6,858 nt of DNA, taken from positions 1 through 6,858 of the forward strand of contig JASHWM010000002.1 in the NCBI GenBank assembly GCA_030044075.1. The letters run 5' to 3'. The position numbers and the translations under genes are program-made. Position 1 is the stretch's first letter. Every line of letters starts with the position of its first letter. Origin of the DNA: Candidatus Rhabdochlamydia sp. Its GTDB lineage: Bacteria > Chlamydiota > Chlamydiia > Chlamydiales > Rhabdochlamydiaceae. The notes beneath the pieces were generated by a model. The model had not been told where the DNA came from and did not search any database. It saw only the letters and a list, made by a program, of their open reading frames with translations. Below, piece by piece: positions 1-6,359 of this stretch.

Positions 1-666
1 ATCAACAATCGCAGTTTTGCCGTCACCGACGTGATGCTGTTTTACCCAATATACATTAAATTTGTGGATGACTTCTAATGCTTCTTCTTCTGTTAAGAAT
101 TGTTCAACTGGACCATCTTGGCCTTGGATAAAATAGCCCATTCTTCTTTGTGCTTTGACCATACCCAGAAGGTGCTCGGCAACTGCCTGCGGGTCCGCGT
201 CCATATCCTCTTTTACGCGGTAGTGATTGTGGTTTAAAAGCGCTTCTGATTCCTTTGTATGCATTTTTAAAACGTGGAGAGCATTTGTGCCTCTCCAGTA
301 TTTCTCGCAGTGGTCTCTTACAGCCAAATGTCCGATTCCAGCAGAGAGGTAGAGTTTATCCCTATCCGACTGCTTTGTTTTGTCCATTGGAGAGACCAGG
401 TACCAGGTGATAGTCCCTTTTTTAATCTGAAGACGGATGGGCACTTCAATGAGTTCATCTGATTCGAAAAGTTGGTACACTTTATCGCCTGTGAGCGAGA
501 ATAGATCTCCTTCTTCTTCCATTCGGCTCTTTTCTGCCTCATAGAGCCCAGCCATGTTCTTGTCATATAGCTCTTGGAGTCTGGCTGCTTTTGCATTGGC
601 CTCAGCTCCTTCCATTCTCCAGGTGGCCATGGTTTGGGTTCTTTTTAAAGTTACTTCAAAAGGCAT
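1..666 (-). CDS. Unidentified cytoplasmic-looking protein, 5' part only (222 codons, truncated by the left edge)
   Basis: Reading the minus strand from the ATG at 666 gives 222 uninterrupted codons to the window edge, so the C-terminus and full length are unknown. I do not recognise the family. The product begins MPFEVTLKRTQ and has no signal peptide or membrane segment. Residues about 18-53 are rich in Ala, Glu, Lys and Arg and should form one long amphipathic helix, possibly a coiled coil. Residues 72-92 look like beta strands (ELIEVPIRLQ, then TITWYLV). The rest is charged and helical, with a His-rich patch at 145-149 (NHNHY) and an acidic TEEEALE at 192-198. The start is supported by a purine-rich AGAGAGA 3-9 bases upstream and by the abrupt change to AT-rich non-coding DNA beyond it. 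The gene is divergent from the ATPase at 1032, so the two need not be functionally linked. The continuous frame and sensible composition make it a real gene, but its role is open. Confidence 0.8.
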   Translation of the reverse strand, partial: MPFEVTLKRTQTMATWRMEGAEANAKAARLQELYDKNMAGLYEAEKSRMEEEGDLFSLTGDKVYQLFESDELIEVPIRLQIKKGTITWYLVSPMDKTKQSDRDKLYLSAGIGHLAVRDHCEKYWRGTNALHVLKMHTKESEALLNHNHYRVKEDMDADPQAVAEHLLGMVKAQRRMGYFIQGQDGPVEQFLTEEEALEVIHKFNVYWVKQHHVGDGKTAIVD

Positions 667-718
667 AATCTCTCTATCTATTTGTTACGTATTAATAATG
701 TGTTAATTTATTATTAAT

Positions 719-724
719 ATTATA
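719..724 (-). promoter_or_regulatory. Candidate -10 box for the leftward unidentified gene
   Basis: On the minus strand this is a perfect TATAAT, about 52 bases upstream of the ATG at 666, which would give a leader of roughly 45 bases. No good -35 hexamer is visible 16-18 bases further upstream (ATAATT at best). In DNA this rich in A and T a perfect -10 match can occur by chance, so this is only a candidate. Confidence 0.35.
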
Positions 725-942
725 ACATATATTACTAAATTAATTATAAATAATTTTTTAATTAACTTATACTTATTGAGTAAAAAGCGATGAGTGGATT
801 TTCTTTGAATTCTTTGCCTTTATCAAAAGCATCAAATCTATAAGTTTTATAATCAAATACTTATGATAGACTTCTAATTGTAAAGTTCACTTTTGTGAAA
901 AGAAAAGAGGAATAATTTTATCTGTATTGCTTTTCTATCATG

Positions 943-1018
943 TAATTGCCTTATATCCAAATGTTTATATCTTTATATAGATTTTTGTCCATATTTATGG
1001 ATATAATTACCCTTATAT
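943..1018. repeat. Repeat cluster in front of the ATPase gene (inverted and direct repeats)
   Basis: Three structures overlap. A perfect 9-base inverted pair is TTATATCCA at 951-959 and TGGATATAA at 998-1006, with centres 47 bases apart. A 14-base palindrome, TCCATATTTATGGA, lies at 988-1001. A direct repeat is TAATTGCCTTATAT at 943-956 against TAATTACCCTTATAT at 1004-1018, differing by one substitution or insertion around the CC. The right-hand copies overlap the candidate -10 boxes at 1002-1007 and 1016-1021, which is where a repressor operator would sit. The low sequence complexity raises the chance of coincidence, but the arms do include the non-A/T core CCA/TGG. Confidence 0.45.
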
Positions 1019-1021
1019 AAT
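1002..1021 (+). promoter_or_regulatory. Candidate -10 boxes for the DUF4143 ATPase gene
   Basis: Two perfect TATAAT hexamers occur at 1002-1007 and 1016-1021. The second would put transcription start at about 1027-1029, only a few bases before the ATG at 1032, giving an almost leaderless mRNA. That would agree with the absence of a usable Shine-Dalgarno sequence there. The first would give a leader of about 17-19 bases. No -35 hexamer is well placed for either one (TTGTCC at 985-990 is too close to the first and too far from the second). Confidence 0.35.
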
Positions 1022-1031
1022 AGCCATTGGA

Positions 1032-2366
1032 ATGGACGTGAAAAGGCTCATTGAAAAAGAATTAGAAGATTGGAGGCACGCTCCGCAACGTTATCCTTTG
1101 CTTCTTCGAGGAGCAAGACAGGTTGGAAAGACTTATATCGTGGAGAAGCTAGGAAAACAATTCGAGTCTTTTGAAATGGTAAACTTTGAAGCTCAGCCAG
1201 AAGCTATAGCATGTTTTAGCACGTTCAATCCGCAAGAGATCGTCCAAAGGTTGGAGCTTTTAACAAAACGACCTATTCGCCCTGGGCAAACCCTTTTGTT
1301 TCTTGATGAAATTCAGTCTTGCCCTGAAGCGATTGCGGCACTGCGTTACTTCAAAGAGAAAATGCCCGAGCTGCATGTAATCGGTGCAGGTTCTCTTCTT
1401 GAGTTTGCACTTGTGGAGGGGAAATTTTCATTTCCTGTTGGTAGAGTGCAGTTTATCTACCTGAATCCTCTTTCCTTCAAGGAATTTGCTTTTGCTCTTG
1501 GCGAAGGAGATGCCATTGCTTTGCTGGACCAATGTACCCTAAAAGATCCTTTATCTGAAGAAGTTCATAAAAGTTTGATTCAGAAAGTAAAAGAATATTT
1601 TCTTGTTGGTGGAATGCCCGCGGTCGTAAAAGAATTTCAAGGAAAGCGCTCTTTTCTTCATCTCAGCCGTATTCAAGATCTTCTTCTTTCCACTTACCGT
1701 GCTGATTTCAGTAAATATGCGACAGAAGCCGAAAAAAAATATTTAAGAAAGCTTTTTGAAGGCATTCCATACCAAATCGGACAGCATTTTAAATATTCCG
1801 AGATCGACCCTCATATTAAATCTCGAGAACTCAAAGCTGCGCTTGATCGGCTTGAAATGGCGGGGCTTGTCCATCCAATCTTTGCAACTGCTGCAAGCGG
1901 CATTCCTTTAGCAATGCAGATTAATTTAAAAAAGTTCAAACCACTGTTTCTTGATATTGGGCTCGTACAGCGGGCTCTACAAGTTGATCCAGAGTTGATC
2001 ATATCGAATGATCTTATCCAAATCCATAGAGGTGCCTTGGCTGAGCAATTCGTTGGCCAGGAACTCCTGACAAACGTTGATTGTTTCCGCGAAGAAAAAT
2101 TATTTTTTTGGGAAAGAGAAAAACGATCAAGTTCAGCTGAAGTTGACTATGTTATTTCTGTGAAACAACATATTCTACCCGTTGAAGTCAAAGCTGGAAC
2201 GCAAGGACATCTTAAGTCACTGATTCAGTTCATGAATGAGAAAAAATCACCTCTTGGAATACGCATTTCTCAACAGCCCCTTTCATATAAAGATCATATT
2301 CTTTCTGTTCCTTTCTATATGATTCAGCAAATCCCAAGGCTTGTAAAGAGTCTTCTTGAGTCCTAG
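1032..2366 (+). CDS. AAA-family ATPase with C-terminal DUF4143 (PD-(D/E)XK-like) domain
   Basis: A 444-residue, complete member of the AAA_14/DUF4143 family, whose cellular role is not established. Visible motifs are a Walker A GARQVGKT (27-34), a Walker B TLLFLDEIQ (87-95, with D92 and E93), a sensor-like VIGAGSLLEF (116-125), the family signature PVGRV...LNPLSFKEF (135-152) and YFLVGGMPAVV (189-199). A winged-helix-like stretch follows at about 255-290, then FLDIGLV (307-312 region) and the C-terminal nuclease-like fold: FWERE (359-363), E369, D372, and EVK (385-387), matching an E/D...ExK arrangement. Length is normal for the family (about 400-450). The ATG at 1032 leaves the usual short helix before Walker A; there is no alternative ATG or GTG upstream before an in-frame stop at 978-980. 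No clear Shine-Dalgarno precedes it. The gene is visibly more A/T-rich than hemB and thyX, and such ATPases are scattered patchily among bacteria and archaea, so acquisition by transfer is plausible. All core motifs are intact, so it should be an active ATPase; nuclease activity is inference. Confidence 0.92.
   Translation: MDVKRLIEKELEDWRHAPQRYPLLLRGARQVGKTYIVEKLGKQFESFEMVNFEAQPEAIACFSTFNPQEIVQRLELLTKRPIRPGQTLLFLDEIQSCPEAIAALRYFKEKMPELHVIGAGSLLEFALVEGKFSFPVGRVQFIYLNPLSFKEFAFALGEGDAIALLDQCTLKDPLSEEVHKSLIQKVKEYFLVGGMPAVVKEFQGKRSFLHLSRIQDLLLSTYRADFSKYATEAEKKYLRKLFEGIPYQIGQHFKYSEIDPHIKSRELKAALDRLEMAGLVHPIFATAASGIPLAMQINLKKFKPLFLDIGLVQRALQVDPELIISNDLIQIHRGALAEQFVGQELLTNVDCFREEKLFFWEREKRSSSAEVDYVISVKQHILPVEVKAGTQGHLKSLIQFMNEKKSPLGIRISQQPLSYKDHILSVPFYMIQQIPRLVKSLLES
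2363..2366. other. Shared CTAG stop: tail-to-tail overlap of the ATPase gene and hemB
   Basis: The palindrome CTAG supplies both stop codons: TAG at 2364-2366 on the plus strand ends the ATPase, and TAG read from 2365 to 2363 on the minus strand ends hemB. There is therefore no intergenic space for a dedicated terminator, and any transcript that runs on will be antisense to the neighbour. Confidence 0.9.
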
Positions 2367-3367
2367 AATGAATGAAGGTTTTTCAGAATAAGAGGGGTTG
2401 CCCAGCTGATGATCATGCTTGCACCGGCCCTTTTAATGCTCAATAGACTTTCAAAGAAAACCTTTTTCCCATCTAAAAATCCCTTCTCTTCTGCGGCCAT
2501 CACCATGGCGTACTCGCCAGTGACGTGAAAGGCGCAGACGGGCAGGTGGGTCTTCTCTTTGATTTTTGCGATGATGTCCAGATAAAAAAGGGCCGGTTTC
2601 ACCATGAGGATGTCCGCGCCTTCTTCCTCATCGAGCATCGCTTCCAAAAGAGCCTCCTCGCTATTTGCGGGGTTGAGCTGATAATTTTTTTTATCCCCTA
2701 TTTTTAGGATAGAACCGACAGCTTCCCGATAAGGGGCATAGAGCGAAGACGCATATTTTGCAGTATATGAAAGGATCGAGACATGTTGGTATCCTGAGAG
2801 ATCGAGCGCCCTTCGGATTGCTTGTACCCTTCCGTCCATCATATCGCTTGGTGCGACCATGTCGGCCCCGCAGCTTGCATAAAGAAGGGACATGTCGGAG
2901 AGGATGCGGACAGTTTCATCATTTTTGACATTGCCATCTTCTCCCAAAAGACCATCATGGCCATGAGATGTGTATGGGTCCAGCGCGATGTCGCCGACGA
3001 CGCAGAGGTCCGGGAACTCCCTTTTGATGGCTTTGATCGCATTTGGGATTAAAGAATCTTCTTGAAGGGCGTAGCTTCCCTCATTGTCCTTTTTTTCTTT
3101 GGGGATCCAGGGAAATAGCGCAACAGCCTGAAGGCCTCGGCTGCATAAAGGACCGATTTGCCGAAGGAGGTTGTCGATGCTAAGCCGATAGATGCCAGGC
3201 AGGGAAGAGATCGTTTGCTGCGTATTTTCCCCGTCGACCACAAAAAAAGGAGCGATCAGGTCGGAGGCAAGGAGATGGTTTTCCTGGACAAGGGCCCTGA
3301 TGGCATCCGTTCTTCTATTTCTTCTTGGCCGTCTTAGCAAAAGAGATTCATTTTCTATTAGGAGCAT
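2363..3367 (-). CDS. hemB: Delta-aminolevulinic acid dehydratase (porphobilinogen synthase)
   Basis: Condenses two 5-aminolevulinate molecules into porphobilinogen, an early cytoplasmic step of haem synthesis (EC 4.2.1.24). The 334-residue product is full length for the family. It starts with the typical RRPRRNRRTDAIR (12-24), followed by LIAPFFV (37-43). The two active-site lysines are clear: K204 in SYTAKYAS (200-207) and the Schiff-base K257 in ILMVKPAL (253-260). The metal-site region DIALDPYTSHGHDG (126-139) has Ala128, Asp130 and Asp138 where zinc-dependent enzymes carry three cysteines. This is therefore the aspartate-type, zinc-independent form, expected to use magnesium (family knowledge). 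The ATG at 3367 is preceded by AAAAAGG five bases upstream, read on the minus strand, and places the conserved N-terminal arm at the usual distance. It is divergent from thyX across 121 bases and convergent with the ATPase gene, sharing its stop. No missing key residue or frame break is seen. Confidence 0.97.
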   Translation of the reverse strand: MLLIENESLLLRRPRRNRRTDAIRALVQENHLLASDLIAPFFVVDGENTQQTISSLPGIYRLSIDNLLRQIGPLCSRGLQAVALFPWIPKEKKDNEGSYALQEDSLIPNAIKAIKREFPDLCVVGDIALDPYTSHGHDGLLGEDGNVKNDETVRILSDMSLLYASCGADMVAPSDMMDGRVQAIRRALDLSGYQHVSILSYTAKYASSLYAPYREAVGSILKIGDKKNYQLNPANSEEALLEAMLDEEEGADILMVKPALFYLDIIAKIKEKTHLPVCAFHVTGEYAMVMAAEEKGFLDGKKVFFESLLSIKRAGASMIISWATPLILKNLHSF

Positions 3368-3488
3368 AAAAACCTTTTTAAGGAAAAGTTACCACAGTGA
3401 AAGATAATGCTGCCTCAATTTTCTCTTGAACCTTCTCTTCAGATGTGAGAATCTTTGAGTATCATTTCTATATATTTCGAGGTCATGA
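3368..3488. promoter_or_regulatory. Divergent promoter region between hemB and thyX
   Basis: This 121-base spacer must hold the start signals of both genes. For hemB (minus strand) the best pair I see is TTCAAG, 17 bases, TTATCT, which is a weak match to sigma-70 hexamers. For thyX there are TATATA at 3469-3474 and TTGAGT at 3455-3460, but their spacing does not form a standard promoter. A 5-base inverted pair (TTCTC at 3433-3437, GAGAA at 3447-3451) is too short to interpret. The region's role is sure from the geometry; the individual boxes are not. Confidence 0.5.
3479..3482 (+). promoter_or_regulatory. Ribosome binding site deciding the thyX start
   Basis: GAGG lies six bases before the ATG at 3489. 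Another ATG at 3485 overlaps this start in a different frame and reaches a stop after 14 codons, so the spacing of GAGG and the long frame both favour 3489. Confidence 0.65.
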
Positions 3489-5129
3489 ATGGTCCAGAAC
3501 TACGAAGAATTTTCCGAAACGCAGCTTAAGATTCTCGATCGCTATGTAACCAATACTGACAGTAATATCTTTGTCCTTCGCAACCTGCCGGAAGTGATCA
3601 AGGGAGCTTTGTTTTCTAGATATTCAAGATCAAGCCTGGGTCTTCGATCGCTCCTTTTAAAAGAATTTATCCTCAACGAGGAAACAGCGTTCTCTGCAAT
3701 TGTGGGCCATTCGTCGGAAGATTCCCATGTGGTGGAGGACCAGCTTGTCGCAATTCAAAAAGCGCAGAACTTTTTTGACCGTATTTTGGACGGTTATGGC
3801 GACGACTCGATCGGTGAGCTGGGCGGCGCGCACCTTGCTGTTGAGAACGTTTCGATCATTGCTGCAAAGGTCCTTGAAGATTGTCGCATCGGAGGATCTC
3901 CTCTGGAGAAATCGACGCGCTATATTTATTTTGATCAAAAGATCGGTGGCGAATATCTCTTTTACCGCGAACCGATCCTAATGACATCCGCCTATCGCGA
4001 CATCTACATTCGGACATGCAACAAACTTTTTGAGACCTATGGGGCCCTGATCCAACCCCTTACCGAAATCATAGAGAAGAAGTTCCCCAAAGACCATGAT
4101 GTGTCCAAAGTGGCCTATACAGCGGCCCTGAGGGCAAAAGTGCTCGACTGTTTGAGAGGGCTGCTCCCTGCCAGCACCTTCACCAACCTCGGCTTTTACG
4201 GAAATGGAAGATTTTTCGAATCGATGGTCCAAAAACTCAACTGCCATAACCTTGCGGAGATGCAGGAGATCGGCAAGAAAGCGTATGTCGAGCTGACCAA
4301 AGTGATCCCATCGTTTATCCGAAGGGCTGAACAAAACCATAAGCACCAAAAGGCGTATGCGAGGTTTATGGAACTGATGCAAAACGACCTTAACATCCTC
4401 TCGCAAAAACATTCCACTTACATTGAAAAGATGGAGTCTCCCGGGCTTCGCCTTGTTTCCTATGAGGAGGACAGCCCTTACAAGGTTGCCGCAGCCCTTT
4501 TGTTTGCAAATACAAAAGCCGGGCTTGCTGAAGCGCAGGAATATTGCAAGAACCTTTCCCAAGAAGAGATCAACCTCATTCTGGACGCAGCTTCAAACCA
4601 CAGAGAAAATCGGCGGCACAAGTCCCCAAGGGCGCTTGAGCATGCAACGTTCACTTTCGAGATCATTGCCGACTTTGGCATTTACAGAGACCTGCACAGA
4701 CACCGCATTCTTACCCAGGAAAGACAACTTTTATGCTGCGACTATGGGTATTACATTCCTCCGGAAATTAAAAACACTTCGATGGAAGAGATGTACTGCA
4801 GTGCGATCGAAGAAGCAAAAAGGACCTATGACCAGATTGCCATGGAGCTACCAGAAGAAGCGCAGTATGTCGTTCCAATGGCCTATAACATCCACTGGTA
4901 TTTCCACGTCAACCTCAGGGCTCTCCAATGGCTTTGCGAACTTCGCTCCTCCCCTGCAGGACATCCTGCATACCGCTATGTCGCGCAGGAAATGGCCAAG
5001 CAGGTGATCAAGGTATTTCCTGAGTTTGAGAGGTTTTTTAAATTCGTTGACTATGACGGTTATGAACTTGGCAGGCTTGGCCAAGAGATACAAATTGTAG
5101 AAAAAAAGAAATTGCGTGAAAGAGTATGA
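3489..5129 (+). CDS. thyX: Flavin-dependent thymidylate synthase, double-domain (chlamydial-type) ThyX
   Basis: Methylates dUMP to dTMP using methylene-tetrahydrofolate, FAD and NADPH (EC 2.1.1.148). At 546 residues it is about twice a usual ThyX (about 220-250) and consists of two ThyX-like halves. The N-half has GYGDDSIGE (102-110), SPLEKSTRY (137-145) and LPASTFTNLGFYGNGR (226-241). The C-half has SPRALEHATFTFEI (379-392), the flavin-binding RHR (404-406), LPEEAQYVVP (454-463), VNLRALQWLCELR (474-486) and HPAYR (492-496). Against the canonical RHR-x7-S pattern, the N-half keeps S137, E140, S142, R144 and Y145 but has CRI in place of RHR. The C-half keeps RHR but has R412, L414 and C416 where Glu, Ser and Arg are expected. 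Each half thus seems to hold part of the active site. Long chlamydial ThyX proteins have, to my recollection, been shown to be functional. It heads a rightward cluster and overlaps the following permease by ATGA. Confidence 0.93.
   Translation: MVQNYEEFSETQLKILDRYVTNTDSNIFVLRNLPEVIKGALFSRYSRSSLGLRSLLLKEFILNEETAFSAIVGHSSEDSHVVEDQLVAIQKAQNFFDRILDGYGDDSIGELGGAHLAVENVSIIAAKVLEDCRIGGSPLEKSTRYIYFDQKIGGEYLFYREPILMTSAYRDIYIRTCNKLFETYGALIQPLTEIIEKKFPKDHDVSKVAYTAALRAKVLDCLRGLLPASTFTNLGFYGNGRFFESMVQKLNCHNLAEMQEIGKKAYVELTKVIPSFIRRAEQNHKHQKAYARFMELMQNDLNILSQKHSTYIEKMESPGLRLVSYEEDSPYKVAAALLFANTKAGLAEAQEYCKNLSQEEINLILDAASNHRENRRHKSPRALEHATFTFEIIADFGIYRDLHRHRILTQERQLLCCDYGYYIPPEIKNTSMEEMYCSAIEEAKRTYDQIAMELPEEAQYVVPMAYNIHWYFHVNLRALQWLCELRSSPAGHPAYRYVAQEMAKQVIKVFPEFERFFKFVDYDGYELGRLGQEIQIVEKKKLRERV
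5126..5129 (+). other. ATGA start-stop overlap joining thyX and the first permease
   Basis: The permease ATG (5126-5128) overlaps the thyX TGA (5127-5129). This arrangement usually means translational coupling by re-initiating ribosomes. The only Shine-Dalgarno-like sequence ahead is a weak GAAAGAG (5118-5124), ending one base before the ATG, which also favours coupling. Confidence 0.85.
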
Positions 5130-6352
5130 GAGGAAAAAAAGGGAGCGTTCTCGGGGGCATTTTATTAATTACTGGAAGTTGTGTGGGGGCCGGTATGCTG
5201 GCTCTTCCTATCCTTACCGGTCTCGCAGGCTTTTTCCCTTCCCTTGCCATGTTTTTGCTCGCCTGGCTTTTTATGACCTGTACAGGACTTCTCCTTGTCG
5301 AGGTCAATGGATGGTTTTCTTCTAGGGTCAACCTCATTTCGATGGCGGGACATTCCCTTGGAAAAATCGGAAGGTGGCTCAGCTGGACGCTTTATCTGTT
5401 TTTATTTTATGCGCTTCTTGTTGCGTACATCTCGGGAAGCGGCAACCTTTTTTCAACAACATTAACTACGTTTTTTTCTTTCCCCCTTGCTGATTGGATA
5501 GGAAGTATCTTTTTTGTCGTCCTCTTCGGCGTCGTTGTTTATCTGGGGACGGCGTCGGTAGATTTATGGAACCGCGCACTGATGGTGGGGAAGATCATCT
5601 GCTATTTTGGCCTCATCATTTTGGGAGTGCAATACCTTATGCCGTCGCTTCTGGTCAGGACAGAAGCTTCCTTGGCCGTATTTTCACTGCCCCTTTTGGT
5701 CACTTCTTTTGGCTTCCACAACATGATCCCGAGCATTACATCCTATCTCCATGGCGACATCAAGAAGGTAAAGATGACCATTTGGGGAGGGAGCACTTTG
5801 GCCCTTGTGATCTACCTGTTCTGGGAGATCATTGTGCTCGGCATTGTCCCCATGGAAGGAGAATATGGGATCCTGAACAGTTTGAAGCTTGACCGTGAAG
5901 CGTCTCAGGCTTTGAGCGGGGTCCTAGGGATCTCCTGGCTGAGCTCTTTTGCGCAAGGACTTGCTTTTTTCGCAATCCTTACCTCATTCCTCGCGCAGTC
6001 GCTCGCGCTTGTTCATTTTTTATCCGATGGACTTAAGATGAAAAATAGAAAACATGAGCACAGGGAAAATATCTGGCTTTGCACGCTCGCGCTCCTCCCT
6101 CCCCTTGTTCTTTCAGTGATTTATCCTCAGCTGTTTTTTAGGGCCCTGAGCTTTGCTGGAGGTTTTTGTGCGGTCATCCTCTTTGGCATATTGCCTGTTT
6201 TCATGGTATGGAAAGGGCGCAAGGGCCAGTCTGGCACCTATCGAGTATTTGGAGGAAAATCGCTTCTTCTCACCATTTTGGTGGTTTCTCTTTTCATCCT
6301 GTGTTTAGAGATCGGATCCATGCTTGGCATTTCTTATTTGAAAATTCATTAA
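5126..6352 (+). CDS. tyrP: TyrP-like aromatic amino acid permease (HAAAP family), first copy
   Basis: A 408-residue inner-membrane protein of the hydroxy/aromatic amino acid permease family (TyrP, Mtr and TnaB in E. coli), proton-coupled importers of tyrosine or tryptophan. About eleven hydrophobic segments can be placed by eye, at roughly 8-30, 34-60, 84-108, 124-142, 150-172, 183-205, 218-241, 268-298, 316-336, 338-362 and 378-400, which is the family topology. The first carries the unwound-helix motif GSCVGAGMLALP (17-28). NLISMAG (69-75) and SFGFHNMIPSITSYL (194-208) are further family signatures. Length is normal. The start overlaps the thyX stop, and a near-identical layout of the N-terminus in the next gene supports it. 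Seven bases separate its stop from that second permease. Tyrosine versus tryptophan cannot be decided from sequence; tandem tyrP copies in Chlamydia make tyrosine or tryptophan uptake from the host the likely role. Confidence 0.92.
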   Translation: MRGKKGSVLGGILLITGSCVGAGMLALPILTGLAGFFPSLAMFLLAWLFMTCTGLLLVEVNGWFSSRVNLISMAGHSLGKIGRWLSWTLYLFLFYALLVAYISGSGNLFSTTLTTFFSFPLADWIGSIFFVVLFGVVVYLGTASVDLWNRALMVGKIICYFGLIILGVQYLMPSLLVRTEASLAVFSLPLLVTSFGFHNMIPSITSYLHGDIKKVKMTIWGGSTLALVIYLFWEIIVLGIVPMEGEYGILNSLKLDREASQALSGVLGISWLSSFAQGLAFFAILTSFLAQSLALVHFLSDGLKMKNRKHEHRENIWLCTLALLPPLVLSVIYPQLFFRALSFAGGFCAVILFGILPVFMVWKGRKGQSGTYRVFGGKSLLLTILVVSLFILCLEIGSMLGISYLKIH

Positions 6353-6359
6353 AAAAATC

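Larger units (their letters stand above)
667..1031. other. AT-rich divergent intergenic region
   Basis: These 365 bases carry no gene I can support. The region is strikingly A/T-rich, with 64 G or C in the 300 bases 721-1020 by hand count, far below the genes on either side. It separates the leftward unidentified gene from the rightward ATPase, so promoters for both should lie here. It contains several TATAAT matches, a small TTCAC-TTTT-GTGAA hairpin at 886-899, and the cluster of repeats described separately. The length and composition are unusual next to the 121-bp and 7-bp spacers elsewhere in the window. Confidence 0.8.

Noticed and set aside
318..596. Minus-strand open frame of 92 codons inside the left-hand gene
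   Set aside because: It overlaps the 222-codon frame that starts at 666 and has the better start context; the 92-codon product looks like a frame shadow.
790..843. Small open frame of 17 codons (MSGFSLNSLPLSKASNL) in the AT-rich spacer
   Set aside because: No ribosome binding site is visible, it is very short, and there is no independent support. It could be the worn start of a lost gene, but nothing downstream continues it.
886..899. TTCAC-TTTT-GTGAA hairpin
   Set aside because: Only five base pairs with no following T-run in a useful position; too weak for a terminator and common by chance in such DNA.
3373..3383. CCTT-TTT-AAGG inverted repeat at the hemB ribosome binding site
   Set aside because: A four-base stem with a three-base loop is too weak to claim control of translation.
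3978..4562. Long minus-strand open frame of 194 codons inside thyX
   Set aside because: It is antisense to conserved ThyX coding sequence, its translation shows no family motif, and the plus-strand frame carries all recognised signatures.
4423..5007. Plus-strand open frame of 194 codons in a second frame of thyX
   Set aside because: Composition is a typical out-of-frame shadow (many Arg, Thr, Trp and Pro, no motif), and the ThyX frame is uninterrupted across it.
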